Assembly: GCA_963768025.1 (NCBI GenBank)
Contig: CAVYGM010000011.1
Location: 124,001-188,000, forward strand
Source: CAVYGM01 sp963768025
GTDB lineage: Bacteria > Bacteroidota > Bacteroidia > Cytophagales > Spirosomataceae
Length of the DNA: 64,000 nucleotides
Direction of reading: 5' to 3'
Part shown: piece by piece, positions 45,829 through 55,051 of the stretch
How positions within the stretch are numbered: position 1 is the stretch's first letter
Layout of the letters: the number at the start of each line of letters is the position of its first letter
Notes under the pieces: generated by a model
What the model was told of the DNA's origin: nothing
The model's input: the letters and a program-made list of their open reading frames with translations, nothing else
Databases searched by the model: none
Program-made: the position numbers and the translations under genes

Positions 45829-46848
45829 ATGACATCGAACCTTTTTACAATACCTCGGCTGCTTGCTCTATACACCCTCCTGGCTACCGTTGGGCTTTCC
45901 TGTACCAATAAAGATTCATCCGAAAGTACCTCCGAGCAAACCTCTGCCATGGCTACTGCCCCTACCTTCAACGCCGACTCGGCCTATACCTTTGTGGCAA
46001 AGCAGGTAGCTTTCGGCCCGCGGGTACCCAATACCAACCCCCACGTGCAGGCGGGTGATTACCTGGTGGAGATGCTGAAAAAATACGGATTTACGGTTAC
46101 AGAGCAGCCTTTTGTGGCTACCACCTACGATGGTAAGAAGCTCAACGCCCGCAACATCATCGGGAGCTACAACCCGCAGGCCTCCAAGCGCATCATGCTG
46201 GCCTCGCACTGGGACTCGCGCCCCTTTGCCGATGAGGACTCTACCCGCAAAACACAGCCCGTACCGGGCGCCAACGACGGGGCGAGTGGAGTAGGAGTGC
46301 TATTGGAAATAGCGCGGACGATTCATGAGGCATCTTCTAAACCCGACATCGGCCTCGACCTGATGTTTTTTGACGCCGAAGACTGGGGGAATTCGGCCGT
46401 AGCGACCGACAAATTTGGTGGGTTTTGTTTGGGCTCACGCTATTGGGTAGATCACCGGCATGTTCCAAACTACACGGCCTATTTTGGAGTTCTACTGGAT
46501 ATGGTGGGTGCCAAAGGAGCGACTTTCCCCAAAGAGGGCTACTCCACCCGCAACGCCAACGAGGTAGTACGTACCGTCTGGAATACGGCGAGTCAGCTGG
46601 GATACAGCACCTACTTCCTGGATCAGCAGGGACCGGCCATTACCGACGACCACGTGCCCGTTAACGAAGTAGCCAAGTTTCCGATGATAGACATCATCCA
46701 CATGCACGTCAATGATCTGAGCCGAACGTTTTTTGACGACTGGCATACGACCGGCGATACCATGGAGAATATTGACCGAAATACCCTAAAAGCCGTGGGG
46801 CAAACCCTCCTGCAAGTACTGTACAACGAAGCCCAGCCCGTATTGTGA
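45829..46848 (+). CDS. M28-family metallopeptidase lipoprotein (glutaminyl cyclase-like)
   Basis: The 339-residue lipoprotein has lipobox-type end VGLSC near residue 25. The zinc-binding pattern is ASHWDSRPFADED (His and Asp), GANDGASGVGVLLE, FFDAEDWG and IDIIHMHVNDLSRTFFDDWHTTGDT (second-shell His). This arrangement matches M28 peptidases of the glutaminyl-peptide cyclotransferase type. It would act on peptides in the periplasm or at the outer membrane. A small lipoprotein gene starts 2 nt downstream. Confidence 0.88.
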   Translation: MTSNLFTIPRLLALYTLLATVGLSCTNKDSSESTSEQTSAMATAPTFNADSAYTFVAKQVAFGPRVPNTNPHVQAGDYLVEMLKKYGFTVTEQPFVATTYDGKKLNARNIIGSYNPQASKRIMLASHWDSRPFADEDSTRKTQPVPGANDGASGVGVLLEIARTIHEASSKPDIGLDLMFFDAEDWGNSAVATDKFGGFCLGSRYWVDHRHVPNYTAYFGVLLDMVGAKGATFPKEGYSTRNANEVVRTVWNTASQLGYSTYFLDQQGPAITDDHVPVNEVAKFPMIDIIHMHVNDLSRTFFDDWHTTGDTMENIDRNTLKAVGQTLLQVLYNEAQPVL

Positions 46849-46850
46849 GT

Positions 46851-47258
46851 ATGAATAAAATGAAGAATGTAGTTTCTGGAATCCTGATAGTTACCCTTAT
46901 TGCGTCTTGTACCCCAGCTCCGGACACGCTCGGGCGGTTGGATCTGGTCAAATGGCGGGATGATCGCCTGGCCTGCGAGGGGATACGCACCACTCTGAAA
47001 GATGATTTTAAAGCGGAACAGGAGCAGCTGATGGGGAAGTTTGCGGATGAAGTGGGAAGGATACTGGGGCGTCCTGATATTCATCAACTGGGCAGCCGAA
47101 ATCAGAAGTTTTACGTGTACTTCCTGGAAAAGGGCCCTCAGTGCGATGACATAACCCAGAAATCCCCAGCTGAGAAAGTCATTCTCCGTTTCAACGCCGT
47201 CGGTCTCTTATCCGAAATCATCTATCAAACCGACCTGCCCGATCAGGGTCGGAGGTAA
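46851..47258 (+). CDS. Small lipoprotein of unknown function
   Basis: The product has 135 residues from the ATG at 46851; an upstream GTG at 46845 is possible but less likely. It has a lipoprotein signal with lipobox IASC. No known domain is seen. The C-terminal part (SPAEKVILRFNAVGLLSEI) is weakly beta. It follows the M28 peptidase gene and overlaps the end of nadD on the other strand by 16 nt (47243-47258). Confidence 0.6.
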   Translation: MNKMKNVVSGILIVTLIASCTPAPDTLGRLDLVKWRDDRLACEGIRTTLKDDFKAEQEQLMGKFADEVGRILGRPDIHQLGSRNQKFYVYFLEKGPQCDDITQKSPAEKVILRFNAVGLLSEIIYQTDLPDQGRR

Positions 47259-47821
47259 AATTTCTTTCGGTGGATCATTTCTTCTACCGCCTCGGGTACC
47301 ATGTACCGGATGGATCGGCTATTTTTGAGGGAATCCCGAATGTAGGTAGCCGAAATATCCAGCAGAGGAGCGGGCACAAATGTCACCTGGGGATGAGCAC
47401 CAAACGCGTGCGGAGCGGCGTTCGGTCGGGGATACACGTACAGCCCCACGTATTCCAGAATTTTCTCGTGATTTTTCCAATTTGGGAATTGGGCAAGATT
47501 GTCCTCACCCATGATGAGTTTGAACTCATGCTGAGGATATTTTTCCAATAACCGGATCAGCGTATCAATGGTATAGCTGGGCTTGGGCAGATGAAACTCA
47601 AAGTCGGTGGCCTTAAGGCGGGCGTTGTCGGCAATGGCTCGTTCAACCATATCGAGCCGATCAAATTCGTGCAGCAGACTTTTGTTTTTTTTGAAGGGAT
47701 TTTGGGGGCTTACCACAAACCATACCTGTTCCAGATCCGTAGCGGTAGCCATGGTGTTGGCTATAATCAAATGTCCGATGTGGATGGGGTTAAAAGACCC
47801 AAAGAACAATCCGATTCTCAT
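47243..47821 (-). CDS. nadD: Nicotinate-nucleotide adenylyltransferase
   Basis: NadD joins nicotinate mononucleotide and ATP to form deamido-NAD in NAD synthesis. The product has 192 residues. The nucleotidyltransferase motif GSFNPIHIGHLIIAN (HxGH) lies near residues 9-23, and the second motif SATYIRDSLKNSRSIRYMVP is at the C-terminus. It overlaps the gmk stop by 4 nt (47818-47821), a coupled pair with gmk. Confidence 0.95.
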   Translation of the reverse strand: MRIGLFFGSFNPIHIGHLIIANTMATATDLEQVWFVVSPQNPFKKNKSLLHEFDRLDMVERAIADNARLKATDFEFHLPKPSYTIDTLIRLLEKYPQHEFKLIMGEDNLAQFPNWKNHEKILEYVGLYVYPRPNAAPHAFGAHPQVTFVPAPLLDISATYIRDSLKNSRSIRYMVPEAVEEMIHRKKFYLRP

Positions 47822-48384
47822 TGGATGAATCCTTCTACCAGGTTTTCGGCTTTGCGAAGCGTCAGTTCCAGGTCATCGTTGACGAGTACCTGATCAAATT
47901 CGCTTTCAAAGCTCAGCTCATACCGTACTTTGGCAAGGCGGGTGGCGAGGGTAGTTTCGGTTTCAGTACCCCGTACGTTGAGTCGGCGCTTAATTTCTTC
48001 TTCCGACGACACTTTTACAAAAACAGCCATGGCCCGGTCGCCGTAGGCTTCTTTCAGTTTGAGCCCCCCTTTTACGTCCACGTCGAACAGCACGTGCTTG
48101 CCTTCGGCCCATAGACGCTCTATTTCCACTTTTAGCGTACCGTAGTAGTTACCAGCGTACACTTCCTCCCATTCGGCAAACTCCTGGTTGGCGATGCGTT
48201 TACGAAATTCGGCCACGGACAGAAAATAGTAGTCACGTCCATCCACTTCGTAGTCGCGACGGGATCGGGTACAAGCCGAAACAGAAAATGCCAGATGTTT
48301 TGGGAATTGGGTCAGCAGGTGCCTGACGATAGTAGTTTTACCGGAACCGGACGGTGCAGAAAAAATGAGAAGCTTTCCTTCCAC
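47818..48384 (-). CDS. gmk: Guanylate kinase
   Basis: Gmk phosphorylates GMP to GDP. The product has 188 residues. P-loop FSAPSGSGKTTIVRHLL, the GMP-binding TRSRRDYEVDGRDYYF region, NYYGTLKVEIERL and the DVDVKGGLKLKEAYGDRAMAVFV strand are all present. It precedes nadD in the same operon. Confidence 0.96.
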   Translation of the reverse strand: MEGKLLIFSAPSGSGKTTIVRHLLTQFPKHLAFSVSACTRSRRDYEVDGRDYYFLSVAEFRKRIANQEFAEWEEVYAGNYYGTLKVEIERLWAEGKHVLFDVDVKGGLKLKEAYGDRAMAVFVKVSSEEEIKRRLNVRGTETETTLATRLAKVRYELSFESEFDQVLVNDDLELTLRKAENLVEGFIQ

Positions 48385-48394
48385 CTTGATAAAA

Positions 48395-48685
48395 TCAGTA
48401 GTTGAGATGTGCTTTTATGGCGGCTACCAGTTTTTCGGGGCAAGGGCGACGCTCCACTTTGTTTTGGAGAGAATCCTTAATGCATTTTTCAAGGTGGTAG
48501 GTTTGAATGCAGGGCATACACAGGTCCATGTTTTGCCTGAAATGCTCCTTTTCAGCCTCGTTCGCCTCGCCATCCAGTATGGTCTGAATCATTTTCATGC
48601 ACTCGGCATGATGCTCACAGTGTTGCTTCATAGGCTGCTCCTGCTTTTCTCCGGCAGCTTCCGATGTTTTAGATGATACATTCAT
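48395..48685 (-). CDS. Zinc-finger anti-sigma-like protein
   Basis: The product has 96 residues. The HFRQNMDLCMPC arrangement (HxxxCxxC type) and the surrounding helix resemble ZAS-type anti-sigma factors such as RsrA, which release a sigma factor when their cysteines are oxidised. It lies just downstream of an ECF sigma gene in the same direction (~80 nt), so it is a likely cognate regulator. Confidence 0.65.
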   Translation of the reverse strand: MNVSSKTSEAAGEKQEQPMKQHCEHHAECMKMIQTILDGEANEAEKEHFRQNMDLCMPCIQTYHLEKCIKDSLQNKVERRPCPEKLVAAIKAHLNY

Positions 48686-48766
48686 CGCAGTTGGGTATTC
48701 GTAAAACCAGTGTAGTATTACAGTTGTACCTTATAACCGCAATGCTTGTAAAAAAAGTTTCAGGCA

Positions 48767-49366
48767 TTAGGCATCATAGCCCATAGAACTTGCATAATTT
48801 TTCAATTTATCTTTCAGCAGGTTACGGGCACGGTGCAGGCGGGAGCGTACCGTACCGATGGGAATATCCAGGATTTTGGCCATTTCTTCGTAGGTAAATC
48901 CCTCAATGTCACACAGAATGATCACCGTTCGGAAATCCACGGGCAGGGAGTTGAGGGCATTGGCCACTTCGTCGCCGATCATGTCCTGTACTGCATCGGC
49001 CCGCAAATCCACGGTATGGGAGGTATCGGCGGCGTCTTCGGAGTTGTAGGTGGTTTCTACCTCCTGGTAGTCTACCTTGGAAGGCTCTTTGCTTTTTTTA
49101 CGGTAATCATTAATGAAGCTGTTTTTCAGAATCCGGAACAACCACGCCTTAGCATTAGTGCCCTGCTCGAAAGAGGAAATAAAACGGAAGGCTTTTAGGT
49201 AGGTATCCTGAACCAGGTCGTTCGCATCGTCTTCGTCGGTAGTAAGCCGAAAGGCGAAGTTATACATCGAATCTATATGCGGCATGAACTCACGGTTGAA
49301 AACTTCATGTTTTTGATCGTCCGTGTAGCCTTTTTTCATAGGTGCTTCTGACATGGTAACTGACAT
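48767..49366 (-). CDS. ECF-type RNA polymerase sigma factor
   Basis: The start is set at the ATG at 49366 (MSVTMSEAPMKKGYTD); 49354 is also possible. The result is 199 residues. Region 2 reads DLVQDTYLKAFRFI and AKAWLFRILKNSFINDYRK. Region 4 reads VDFRTVIILCDIEGFTYEEMAKIL and IGTVRSRLHRARNLL. An acidic linker separates them. It probably directs transcription of an oxidative or envelope-stress regulon together with the anti-sigma gene downstream. Confidence 0.9.
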   Translation of the reverse strand: MSVTMSEAPMKKGYTDDQKHEVFNREFMPHIDSMYNFAFRLTTDEDDANDLVQDTYLKAFRFISSFEQGTNAKAWLFRILKNSFINDYRKKSKEPSKVDYQEVETTYNSEDAADTSHTVDLRADAVQDMIGDEVANALNSLPVDFRTVIILCDIEGFTYEEMAKILDIPIGTVRSRLHRARNLLKDKLKNYASSMGYDA

Positions 49367-49382
49367 AGGAATGCACAATTTA

Positions 49383-49390
49383 CAAAAATA
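49383..49390 (-). promoter_or_regulatory. Possible -7 element for the sigma factor gene
   Basis: TATTTTTG on the minus strand lies 17-24 nt upstream of the ATG at 49366. It is a full -7 match with no clear -33 at normal spacing. Confidence 0.35.
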
Positions 49391-49605
49391 AAAACTAGCA
49401 CCAAACCCCGGCATATAGTACTTGATGAACGGTGTCTGGAATCAATCAGCAGCAATTTGCTTCGATAGGAATTTACCCTGGGCTTAGAATATAAACTCGG
49501 AATCGGGCAAATGGTTTTTTGATAACAGACAGGCTGAATCCAATAAAGTATCAAATTTCGCGCCAGCGAACTTAAATGCGGCCAAATTGTCAGGTAAGAG
49601 ATCCC

Positions 49606-50112
49606 TTATCTTTTTGTAAATAACTGGATCACCACTATTAGAAAGGTAGTAAAAAGAGCACTGGCTACGATGCGCAAGAGCGTATATCCCAACATTCCAA
49701 AGTGGCTCATTTCAATGAAAAAAAGCATGCCGTGATGGATCAAAACCAGGGGAAACAGGTAGGATAGGTAGCCTCCCATCCCTAGTTCGCTCAATGATAT
49801 GTCCACCCGATCGGTGCTACCTTTGGTTTCCAGCTGTAACTGAATCCAGAAAGGTCGGAGGTAGGCTACCAGCAGCGTAGCGGCGGCGTGCATTCCCAGG
49901 GTGTTGTAGAAGACGTCCACGAATAGACCGGAGAAAAATCCCAGCATCAGAAGCGAGGTGCGGCCAACTTCGGCCGGCAGTAATAGAACACCGGCTACGT
50001 ATACGAAGCACAGTGAATAATTGAACAGCACGATGTTGCGCAGGATCAGAATTTGCACTATCATATAGAGCAAAAACCACAGGGAGTACTGTATTATTTC
50101 GCGCAGGCTCAT
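49606..50112 (-). CDS. mreD: Rod shape-determining protein MreD
   Basis: MreD is a multi-pass inner-membrane member of the elongasome. The product has 168 residues and about five hydrophobic segments, including FLLYMIVQILILRNIVLF and LMLGFFSGLFVDVFYNTLG. The latter is the best MreD-like motif. Its start overlaps the rebuilt mreC stop by 4 nt (ATGA, 50109-50112). Confidence 0.85.
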   Translation of the reverse strand: MSLREIIQYSLWFLLYMIVQILILRNIVLFNYSLCFVYVAGVLLLPAEVGRTSLLMLGFFSGLFVDVFYNTLGMHAAATLLVAYLRPFWIQLQLETKGSTDRVDISLSELGMGGYLSYLFPLVLIHHGMLFFIEMSHFGMLGYTLLRIVASALFTTFLIVVIQLFTKR

Positions 50113-50952
50113 CGTCGTTCTTCTTCTATGGGTTTTTGTAATTTCTCCTGCTCTGCCAGCAAGTTATTCTGCACTACGTACACGTACGACAGGCTTTGGA
50201 AAATTGGTGGATACAAAGAGATCAATGTCATAAAAAGTCTGGTCAGAGCGCACGGTAACGCTCTTGACGGTACCTACCATGATTCCGGGAGGAAACACAG
50301 AGTTAAAGTTGGAGGTCACGGCAGTATCACCTTTGTATACTTTCTTGTATCTTGATATATCCATCAGCGATATGGTAGATGGGTCTTTACTTTGCCAGCG
50401 GGCCGGGCCTATCTCACCACTCCGAAGCAGGCGCGAGGACACCATGAACTGAGAATGCAGAATGGAGGTGATCAGCGAGTAATGCTCGGAACAGGATCGT
50501 ACTTTCCCCACCACACCCGTGGCGGATATGACCCCCATACCGGGACGTATGCCATCGGCGGTTCCTTTGTCGATAGTTACGTAATTGTTGGCCCGGCTGG
50601 TTTCGGTCATAATTACTTTCCCCACAACAAATTTGTACCGATTCACAAATAGTGAATCAACGGAGTAACTTGCGGGGGCTCCCACCGGATTTTGCTCTTG
50701 CAATTTAGCTACCCTGGCATTTAGCTTCAGGTTTTCCTGAGCTAAGTTTTCATTAATCTCCCGTAAATGAACGTACTCCCTCACCGAATTGGATAAGGAA
50801 AGTACCTTGGCTACGTAGTAGTTGGAGGTATTAAAATAGGTAGCACTCCAATAGGAATTGCTCTGCACGATCAGCCAGAAGCTGAATACCTCCAGCAGCG
50901 CAAACAAAATAAAATTTCGGTTCCGGGAAAAAAACTCGACGAGTTGAAGCAT
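50109..50952 (-). CDS. mreC: Rod shape-determining protein MreC (frameshift near its end)
   Basis: MreC has one N-terminal membrane helix and a periplasmic coiled coil plus beta domains, and it scaffolds the cell-wall elongation machinery. The start at 50952 (MLQLVEFFSRNRNF) is chosen over the longer frame. A coiled coil (LREINENLAQENLKLNARVAKLQ) precedes the beta part, with TETSRANNYVTIDKG and GMGVISATGVVGKV. The frame as read stops at 50164. Removing one base from the AAAA run at 50200-50203 yields FQSLSYVYVVQNNLLAEQ and a natural end overlapping mreD. An error is likely, because mreC is normally essential in rods. Confidence 0.9.
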
Positions 50953-51025
50953 GAGCCAAAAAATCACGGCTATCGAGCACAGCACGATGATTCGTGAGCT
51001 TACCCAATAGCCGTACGATTATCTC

Positions 51026-52051
51026 CTAGGTAATAAGTACAGGCTTGTATAATTCCAGGTTCTTGAGGACATCGCCCGTTCCAATAACCACCGCCTTGAG
51101 AGGTTCATCAGCTACGTGAATGGGTAGCTTTGTTTTGGTGGCAAGGCGCTTGTCAAGTCCATGAAGTAAGGCACCTCCGCCGGTCAGGTGGATACCATTC
51201 CGGTAAATATCCGCCGAGAGTTCGGGGGGAGATATTTCAAGCGCTTTCATTACGGCCTCTTCTATCTTAGAAATAGATTTATCCAGCGCGTAGGCGATTT
51301 CACTGTACGTAACCTTGATCTCCTTGGGGATACCCGTCATCAGGTCACGACCCCGGATCTCGTAGTCGGCTGGAGGGTTCTCCAATTCGGGCAGAGCCGA
51401 GCCGATGGCAATTTTGATCATCTCGGCGGAACGCTCTCCGATAAGCAGGTTGTGCTCGCGGCGCATGTAATCCACAATATCCCGGGTAAACACGTCCCCG
51501 GCAATACGTACCGATTGTTCGCATACGATACCCGAAAGGGCAATGACGGCGATTTCAGTGGTACCACCCCCGATATCCACAATCATGACGCCATTAGGCT
51601 GGGTAATATCAATGCCGATTCCAATTGCTGCAGCAATCGGCTCATGTACCATGTACACTTCCTTAGCCCCGGCATGTTCAGCCGAATCTTTTACAGCCCG
51701 CTTTTCCACCTCGGTAATGCCCGAAGGGATACAGATCACCATCCGGTGGGAAGGGGTAAAAAACCGATTCCCTGAATCTATCATTTTGATCATCCCCCGA
51801 ATCATCATCTCAGCCGCCGTAAAGTCAGCTATTACTCCATCTTTGAGGGGACGGATCGTTTTTATATTTTCATTCGTTTTTTCGTGCATTTGCATGGCCG
51901 TGTGGCCAATCGCCAGTACCTTTCCGGTAGCCTTGTCAATCGCAATAATCGAAGGCTCATCCACCACAACCCTGTCTTTATGAATGATCAGGGTATTGGC
52001 AGTACCCAAATCAATAGCTATGTCGCTGGTTAAGAAATCAAACAATCCCAT
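51026..52051 (-). CDS. mreB: Rod shape-determining protein MreB
   Basis: MreB is an actin-like filament protein that guides wall synthesis. The product has 341 residues. The phosphate loops are DLGTANTLI near residue 13 and VDIGGGTTEIAV. The adenosine motif is in LTGGGALLHGLD, and ICIPSGITEVEKRAVKDSAEHAGA is also typical. It heads the mreB-mreC-mreD cluster. Confidence 0.97.
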   Translation of the reverse strand: MGLFDFLTSDIAIDLGTANTLIIHKDRVVVDEPSIIAIDKATGKVLAIGHTAMQMHEKTNENIKTIRPLKDGVIADFTAAEMMIRGMIKMIDSGNRFFTPSHRMVICIPSGITEVEKRAVKDSAEHAGAKEVYMVHEPIAAAIGIGIDITQPNGVMIVDIGGGTTEIAVIALSGIVCEQSVRIAGDVFTRDIVDYMRREHNLLIGERSAEMIKIAIGSALPELENPPADYEIRGRDLMTGIPKEIKVTYSEIAYALDKSISKIEEAVMKALEISPPELSADIYRNGIHLTGGGALLHGLDKRLATKTKLPIHVADEPLKAVVIGTGDVLKNLELYKPVLIT

Positions 52052-52092
52052 GTTTTTAGTAAGTGAAAAATCATTTTTTGATTATAAGTCCG

Positions 52093-52122
52093 CAAAATTA
52101 CAGATAATTACCTACAAACAAA
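52093..52122 (-). promoter_or_regulatory. Putative mreBCD promoter
   Basis: On the minus strand a -33 TTTG (52122-52119) is followed after 18 nt by TAATTTTG (52100-52093), close to the Bacteroidota consensus TTTG-N19-TAnnTTTG. It is 42 nt upstream of the mreB ATG. It is the best promoter match in the window. Confidence 0.6.
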
Positions 52123-52226
52123 GTCATTTCATAAAATTACCTAATAGTTTGGTTTTCAGTCTGTAAACCTCTGCCTTATTCGACTATATCCGGTTTTTTA
52201 TAAATAGTGTTTACCTTTACGCCACT

Positions 52227-53720
52227 ATGGGAGTTAGATCATTATTGAGCCGGCCACTGGCACATTACATTGTGGAGCAGCAACGCCGCTGGATGGCCGA
52301 TAGTAAGGCCATTCAAGCCGAATGGCGGCAGAAATTGGTTCGTAAAGCGGCCGAAACCCGCTTTGGGAAGGATCATTTTTTCGGGGATATTCACTCCTAT
52401 GAGGACTTCAGGGAGGCGGTCCCGATTCGGGATTACGAAGACCTTAAACCCTACGTGGAGTCGGTTGTCCACGGGGAGCCGGACATTTTGTGGCCGGGCA
52501 AGCCCGCGTATTTTGCCAAAACCTCCGGCACTACCTCCGGCGTGAAATACATTCCCATTACCAGCGAGTCGCTGCCGAACCACATCAATTCGGCCCGCGA
52601 CGCCCTGCTCACCTACGTGCACGAGACGGGTAAGTCGGCCTTTCTGGACAAAAAGCTCATTTTCCTGTCGGGTAGTCCCGAACTGGACATGAAAGCCGGC
52701 ATCCACGTAGGCCGCCTGTCGGGGATTGTGAACCACCACGTGCCGGGGTACCTGCGCACCAATCAGCTCCCCAGCTACGAGACCAACTGCATCGAAGATT
52801 GGGAAACCAAGCTCGAAAAAATCATTGATGAAACCATCCACCAGCCGATGTCGCTCATCTCGGGCATTCCCCCCTGGGTGCAGATGTACTTCGACCGCAT
52901 CCGGGCTCGCACGGGCAAGGATATCAAGGATGTGTTTCCCGACTTTTCGCTGTTTGTGTACGGCGGCGTCAATTTCGAGCCCTACCGGGCCCGACTTTTC
53001 GACGCCATCGGCAAGCGCATTGACTCTATCGAAACCTACCCGGCTTCCGAAGGCTTTCTGGCCTATCAGGATACCCAGACCGAAGAAGGGCTGCTGCTGC
53101 TGTTGAACTCGGGGATCTTCTTTGAATTCATTCCCGTCGAAAATTATTTTGACCCAAAACCAAAACGCGTATCCATCGCGGAGGTGGAGCTCGGTAAGAA
53201 TTACGCGGTGGTGATCAACAGCAACGCCGGCCTGTGGGGGTACTCGATTGGGGATACCGTGAAGTTCGTCTCTTTGAATCCGTATCGTATTCTGGTTACG
53301 GGACGCATCAAGCATTTTATCTCGGCCTTTGGCGAGCATGTGATTGGGGAAGAAATAGAGAAAGCGCTTCAATACGCCATGCAGCGCCATCCCGAAGTGG
53401 AGGTAACCGAATGCACCGTGGCCCCGATGGTGAGTCCAACGGAAGGAGGCCTGCCCTACCACGAATGGCTGATCGAGTACGCCACGCCACCCGCCGACCC
53501 AGCCGCCTTTGCGCAGGCCATTGACCAGCGCCTCATGGAGTTGAATGTCTATTACGACGACCTGATTACGGGCGCAATTTTAAAGCCTTTGGTGATTACA
53601 TCTTTACCCAAAAATGCTTTTATCAACTACATGCGCTCCCAGGGAAAGCTGGGGGGGCAAAATAAGGTACCCCGCTTGTCCAACGACCGTAAAATCGCGG
53701 ACGCGCTGAAGGGGCAATGA
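52227..53720 (+). CDS. GH3 auxin-responsive-promoter family protein
   Basis: The 497-residue ANL-superfamily protein resembles plant GH3 acyl-adenylating enzymes. Visible are the nucleotide loop AKTSGTTSGVKYIPIT, FSLFVYGGVNFEPY, ESIETYPASEGFL, LLLNSGIFFEFIP and GRIKHFISAFGEHVIGEEIEKAL. Bacterial members are common in Bacteroidota, with no settled substrate. They could conjugate carboxylates to amino acids. The gene is intact. Confidence 0.88.
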   Translation: MGVRSLLSRPLAHYIVEQQRRWMADSKAIQAEWRQKLVRKAAETRFGKDHFFGDIHSYEDFREAVPIRDYEDLKPYVESVVHGEPDILWPGKPAYFAKTSGTTSGVKYIPITSESLPNHINSARDALLTYVHETGKSAFLDKKLIFLSGSPELDMKAGIHVGRLSGIVNHHVPGYLRTNQLPSYETNCIEDWETKLEKIIDETIHQPMSLISGIPPWVQMYFDRIRARTGKDIKDVFPDFSLFVYGGVNFEPYRARLFDAIGKRIDSIETYPASEGFLAYQDTQTEEGLLLLLNSGIFFEFIPVENYFDPKPKRVSIAEVELGKNYAVVINSNAGLWGYSIGDTVKFVSLNPYRILVTGRIKHFISAFGEHVIGEEIEKALQYAMQRHPEVEVTECTVAPMVSPTEGGLPYHEWLIEYATPPADPAAFAQAIDQRLMELNVYYDDLITGAILKPLVITSLPKNAFINYMRSQGKLGGQNKVPRLSNDRKIADALKGQ

Positions 53721-53751
53721 TAGAATGAGTGATTGATAGAATGATAGAATA
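53716..53751. repeat. Dispersed repeat arm, copy D
   Basis: This 36-nt stretch is identical in reverse complement to 10111-10146 and overlaps the GH3-family stop codon. Here only one arm is present; no partner arm follows before dxr. Confidence 0.7.
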
Positions 53752-53887
53752 AGTACTGTCACAGAATTTGCAGATAATATTGGCTCGATTTTATTGTCCA
53801 ATGCTTTCAATATCAACTATTTAAAAAAGCTAACGGCCGGGCGGCGTTCCGCTAATGGCTAATGGCTATTAGCTATTTTAATTTTTC

Positions 53888-55051
53888 ATGAATAAAAAAC
53901 GAATTGCCCTGTTGGGGTCTACGGGTTCTATTGGTACCCAGGCGCTGGATGTCGTGAAGGCGCATCCGGAGGCCTTTTCGGTGGAGGTACTTACGGCCCA
54001 GCAAAATGCCGATTTGCTGATTGAGCAAGCGGTTGAGTTCAGGCCGAAGGAAGTGGTGATCGGCAACGGGGCTTTGTATGAAAAGGTCGCTTCCGGACTC
54101 AGCTCTTTCGGAATCAAGGTATATGCAGGAGACGAAGCCCTGGCCTCGGTAGTGGAGTCGGATTCGATTGACATGGTGTTGACGGCCCTGGTGGGCTACT
54201 CGGGCCTTCTGCCCACGATCCGGGCCATCCGGGCGGGCAAGGACATAGCCCTGGCCAATAAGGAAACCCTGGTGGTAGCCGGTGAACTGATCACCCAGCT
54301 GGCCCGCGAGCATCAGATAGCGATCCTGCCCGTAGACTCGGAGCATTCGGCCATATTTCAGTGCCTGGCGGGCGAGGAAGACAATCCGATTGAGAAAATT
54401 ATCCTGACGGCCTCCGGTGGTCCTTTCCGGGGCAAAGATCGGGCCTTTCTGGCTGGTGTTACCAAGGCTCAGGCGCTCAAGCATCCCAATTGGAGTATGG
54501 GGGCCAAGATCACCATTGATTCGGCCACCCTCATGAATAAGGGGCTGGAAGTGATCGAGGCCAAATGGCTTTTTGATCTCACGCCTGAACAAATAGACGT
54601 GATCGTGCATCCGCAGAGTATCATCCATTCCATGGTGCAGTTTCAGGATGGCAGCATCAAGGCTCAAATGGGGCTGCCCGATATGCGGCTACCCATCCAG
54701 TATGCCTTGGGGTACCCCCGACGAATGCAGGCCGACTTCCCCCGTTTTGATTTTACCCAGTACCCTTCCCTTACATTTGAGCAGCCCGATACCGACACCT
54801 TCCGGAATCTGGCGCTCGCCTACCATGCCCTGGCCAAGGGGGGCAACCTGGCCTGTATCATCAATGCGGCCAACGAAGTAGCCGTGGCGGCTTTTCTCAA
54901 CGATGAGATCGGCTTTCTGGAAATTTCGGACGTAATCGAAACCTGCGCTGCCAAAGTTACTTTTATCCCCAAGCCAGCTTACGAAGACTACGTCCACAGC
55001 GACGGGGAAGCACGGCGTATTGCCACCGAATTAATTCAGGAGAGAGTATGA
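53888..55051 (+). CDS. dxr: 1-deoxy-D-xylulose 5-phosphate reductoisomerase
   Basis: Dxr converts DXP to MEP in the non-mevalonate isoprenoid pathway. The product has 387 residues. The NADPH-binding GSTGSIGTQALDVV lies near residue 10, with ALANKETLVVAG, the metal site VDSEHSAIFQCL (Asp, Glu), ILTASGGPFRG, HPNWSMGAKITIDSATLMNKGLEVIEA and VHPQSIIHSMV. It overlaps the next gene by 4 nt (ATGA at 55048). Confidence 0.97.
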   Translation: MNKKRIALLGSTGSIGTQALDVVKAHPEAFSVEVLTAQQNADLLIEQAVEFRPKEVVIGNGALYEKVASGLSSFGIKVYAGDEALASVVESDSIDMVLTALVGYSGLLPTIRAIRAGKDIALANKETLVVAGELITQLAREHQIAILPVDSEHSAIFQCLAGEEDNPIEKIILTASGGPFRGKDRAFLAGVTKAQALKHPNWSMGAKITIDSATLMNKGLEVIEAKWLFDLTPEQIDVIVHPQSIIHSMVQFQDGSIKAQMGLPDMRLPIQYALGYPRRMQADFPRFDFTQYPSLTFEQPDTDTFRNLALAYHALAKGGNLACIINAANEVAVAAFLNDEIGFLEISDVIETCAAKVTFIPKPAYEDYVHSDGEARRIATELIQERV

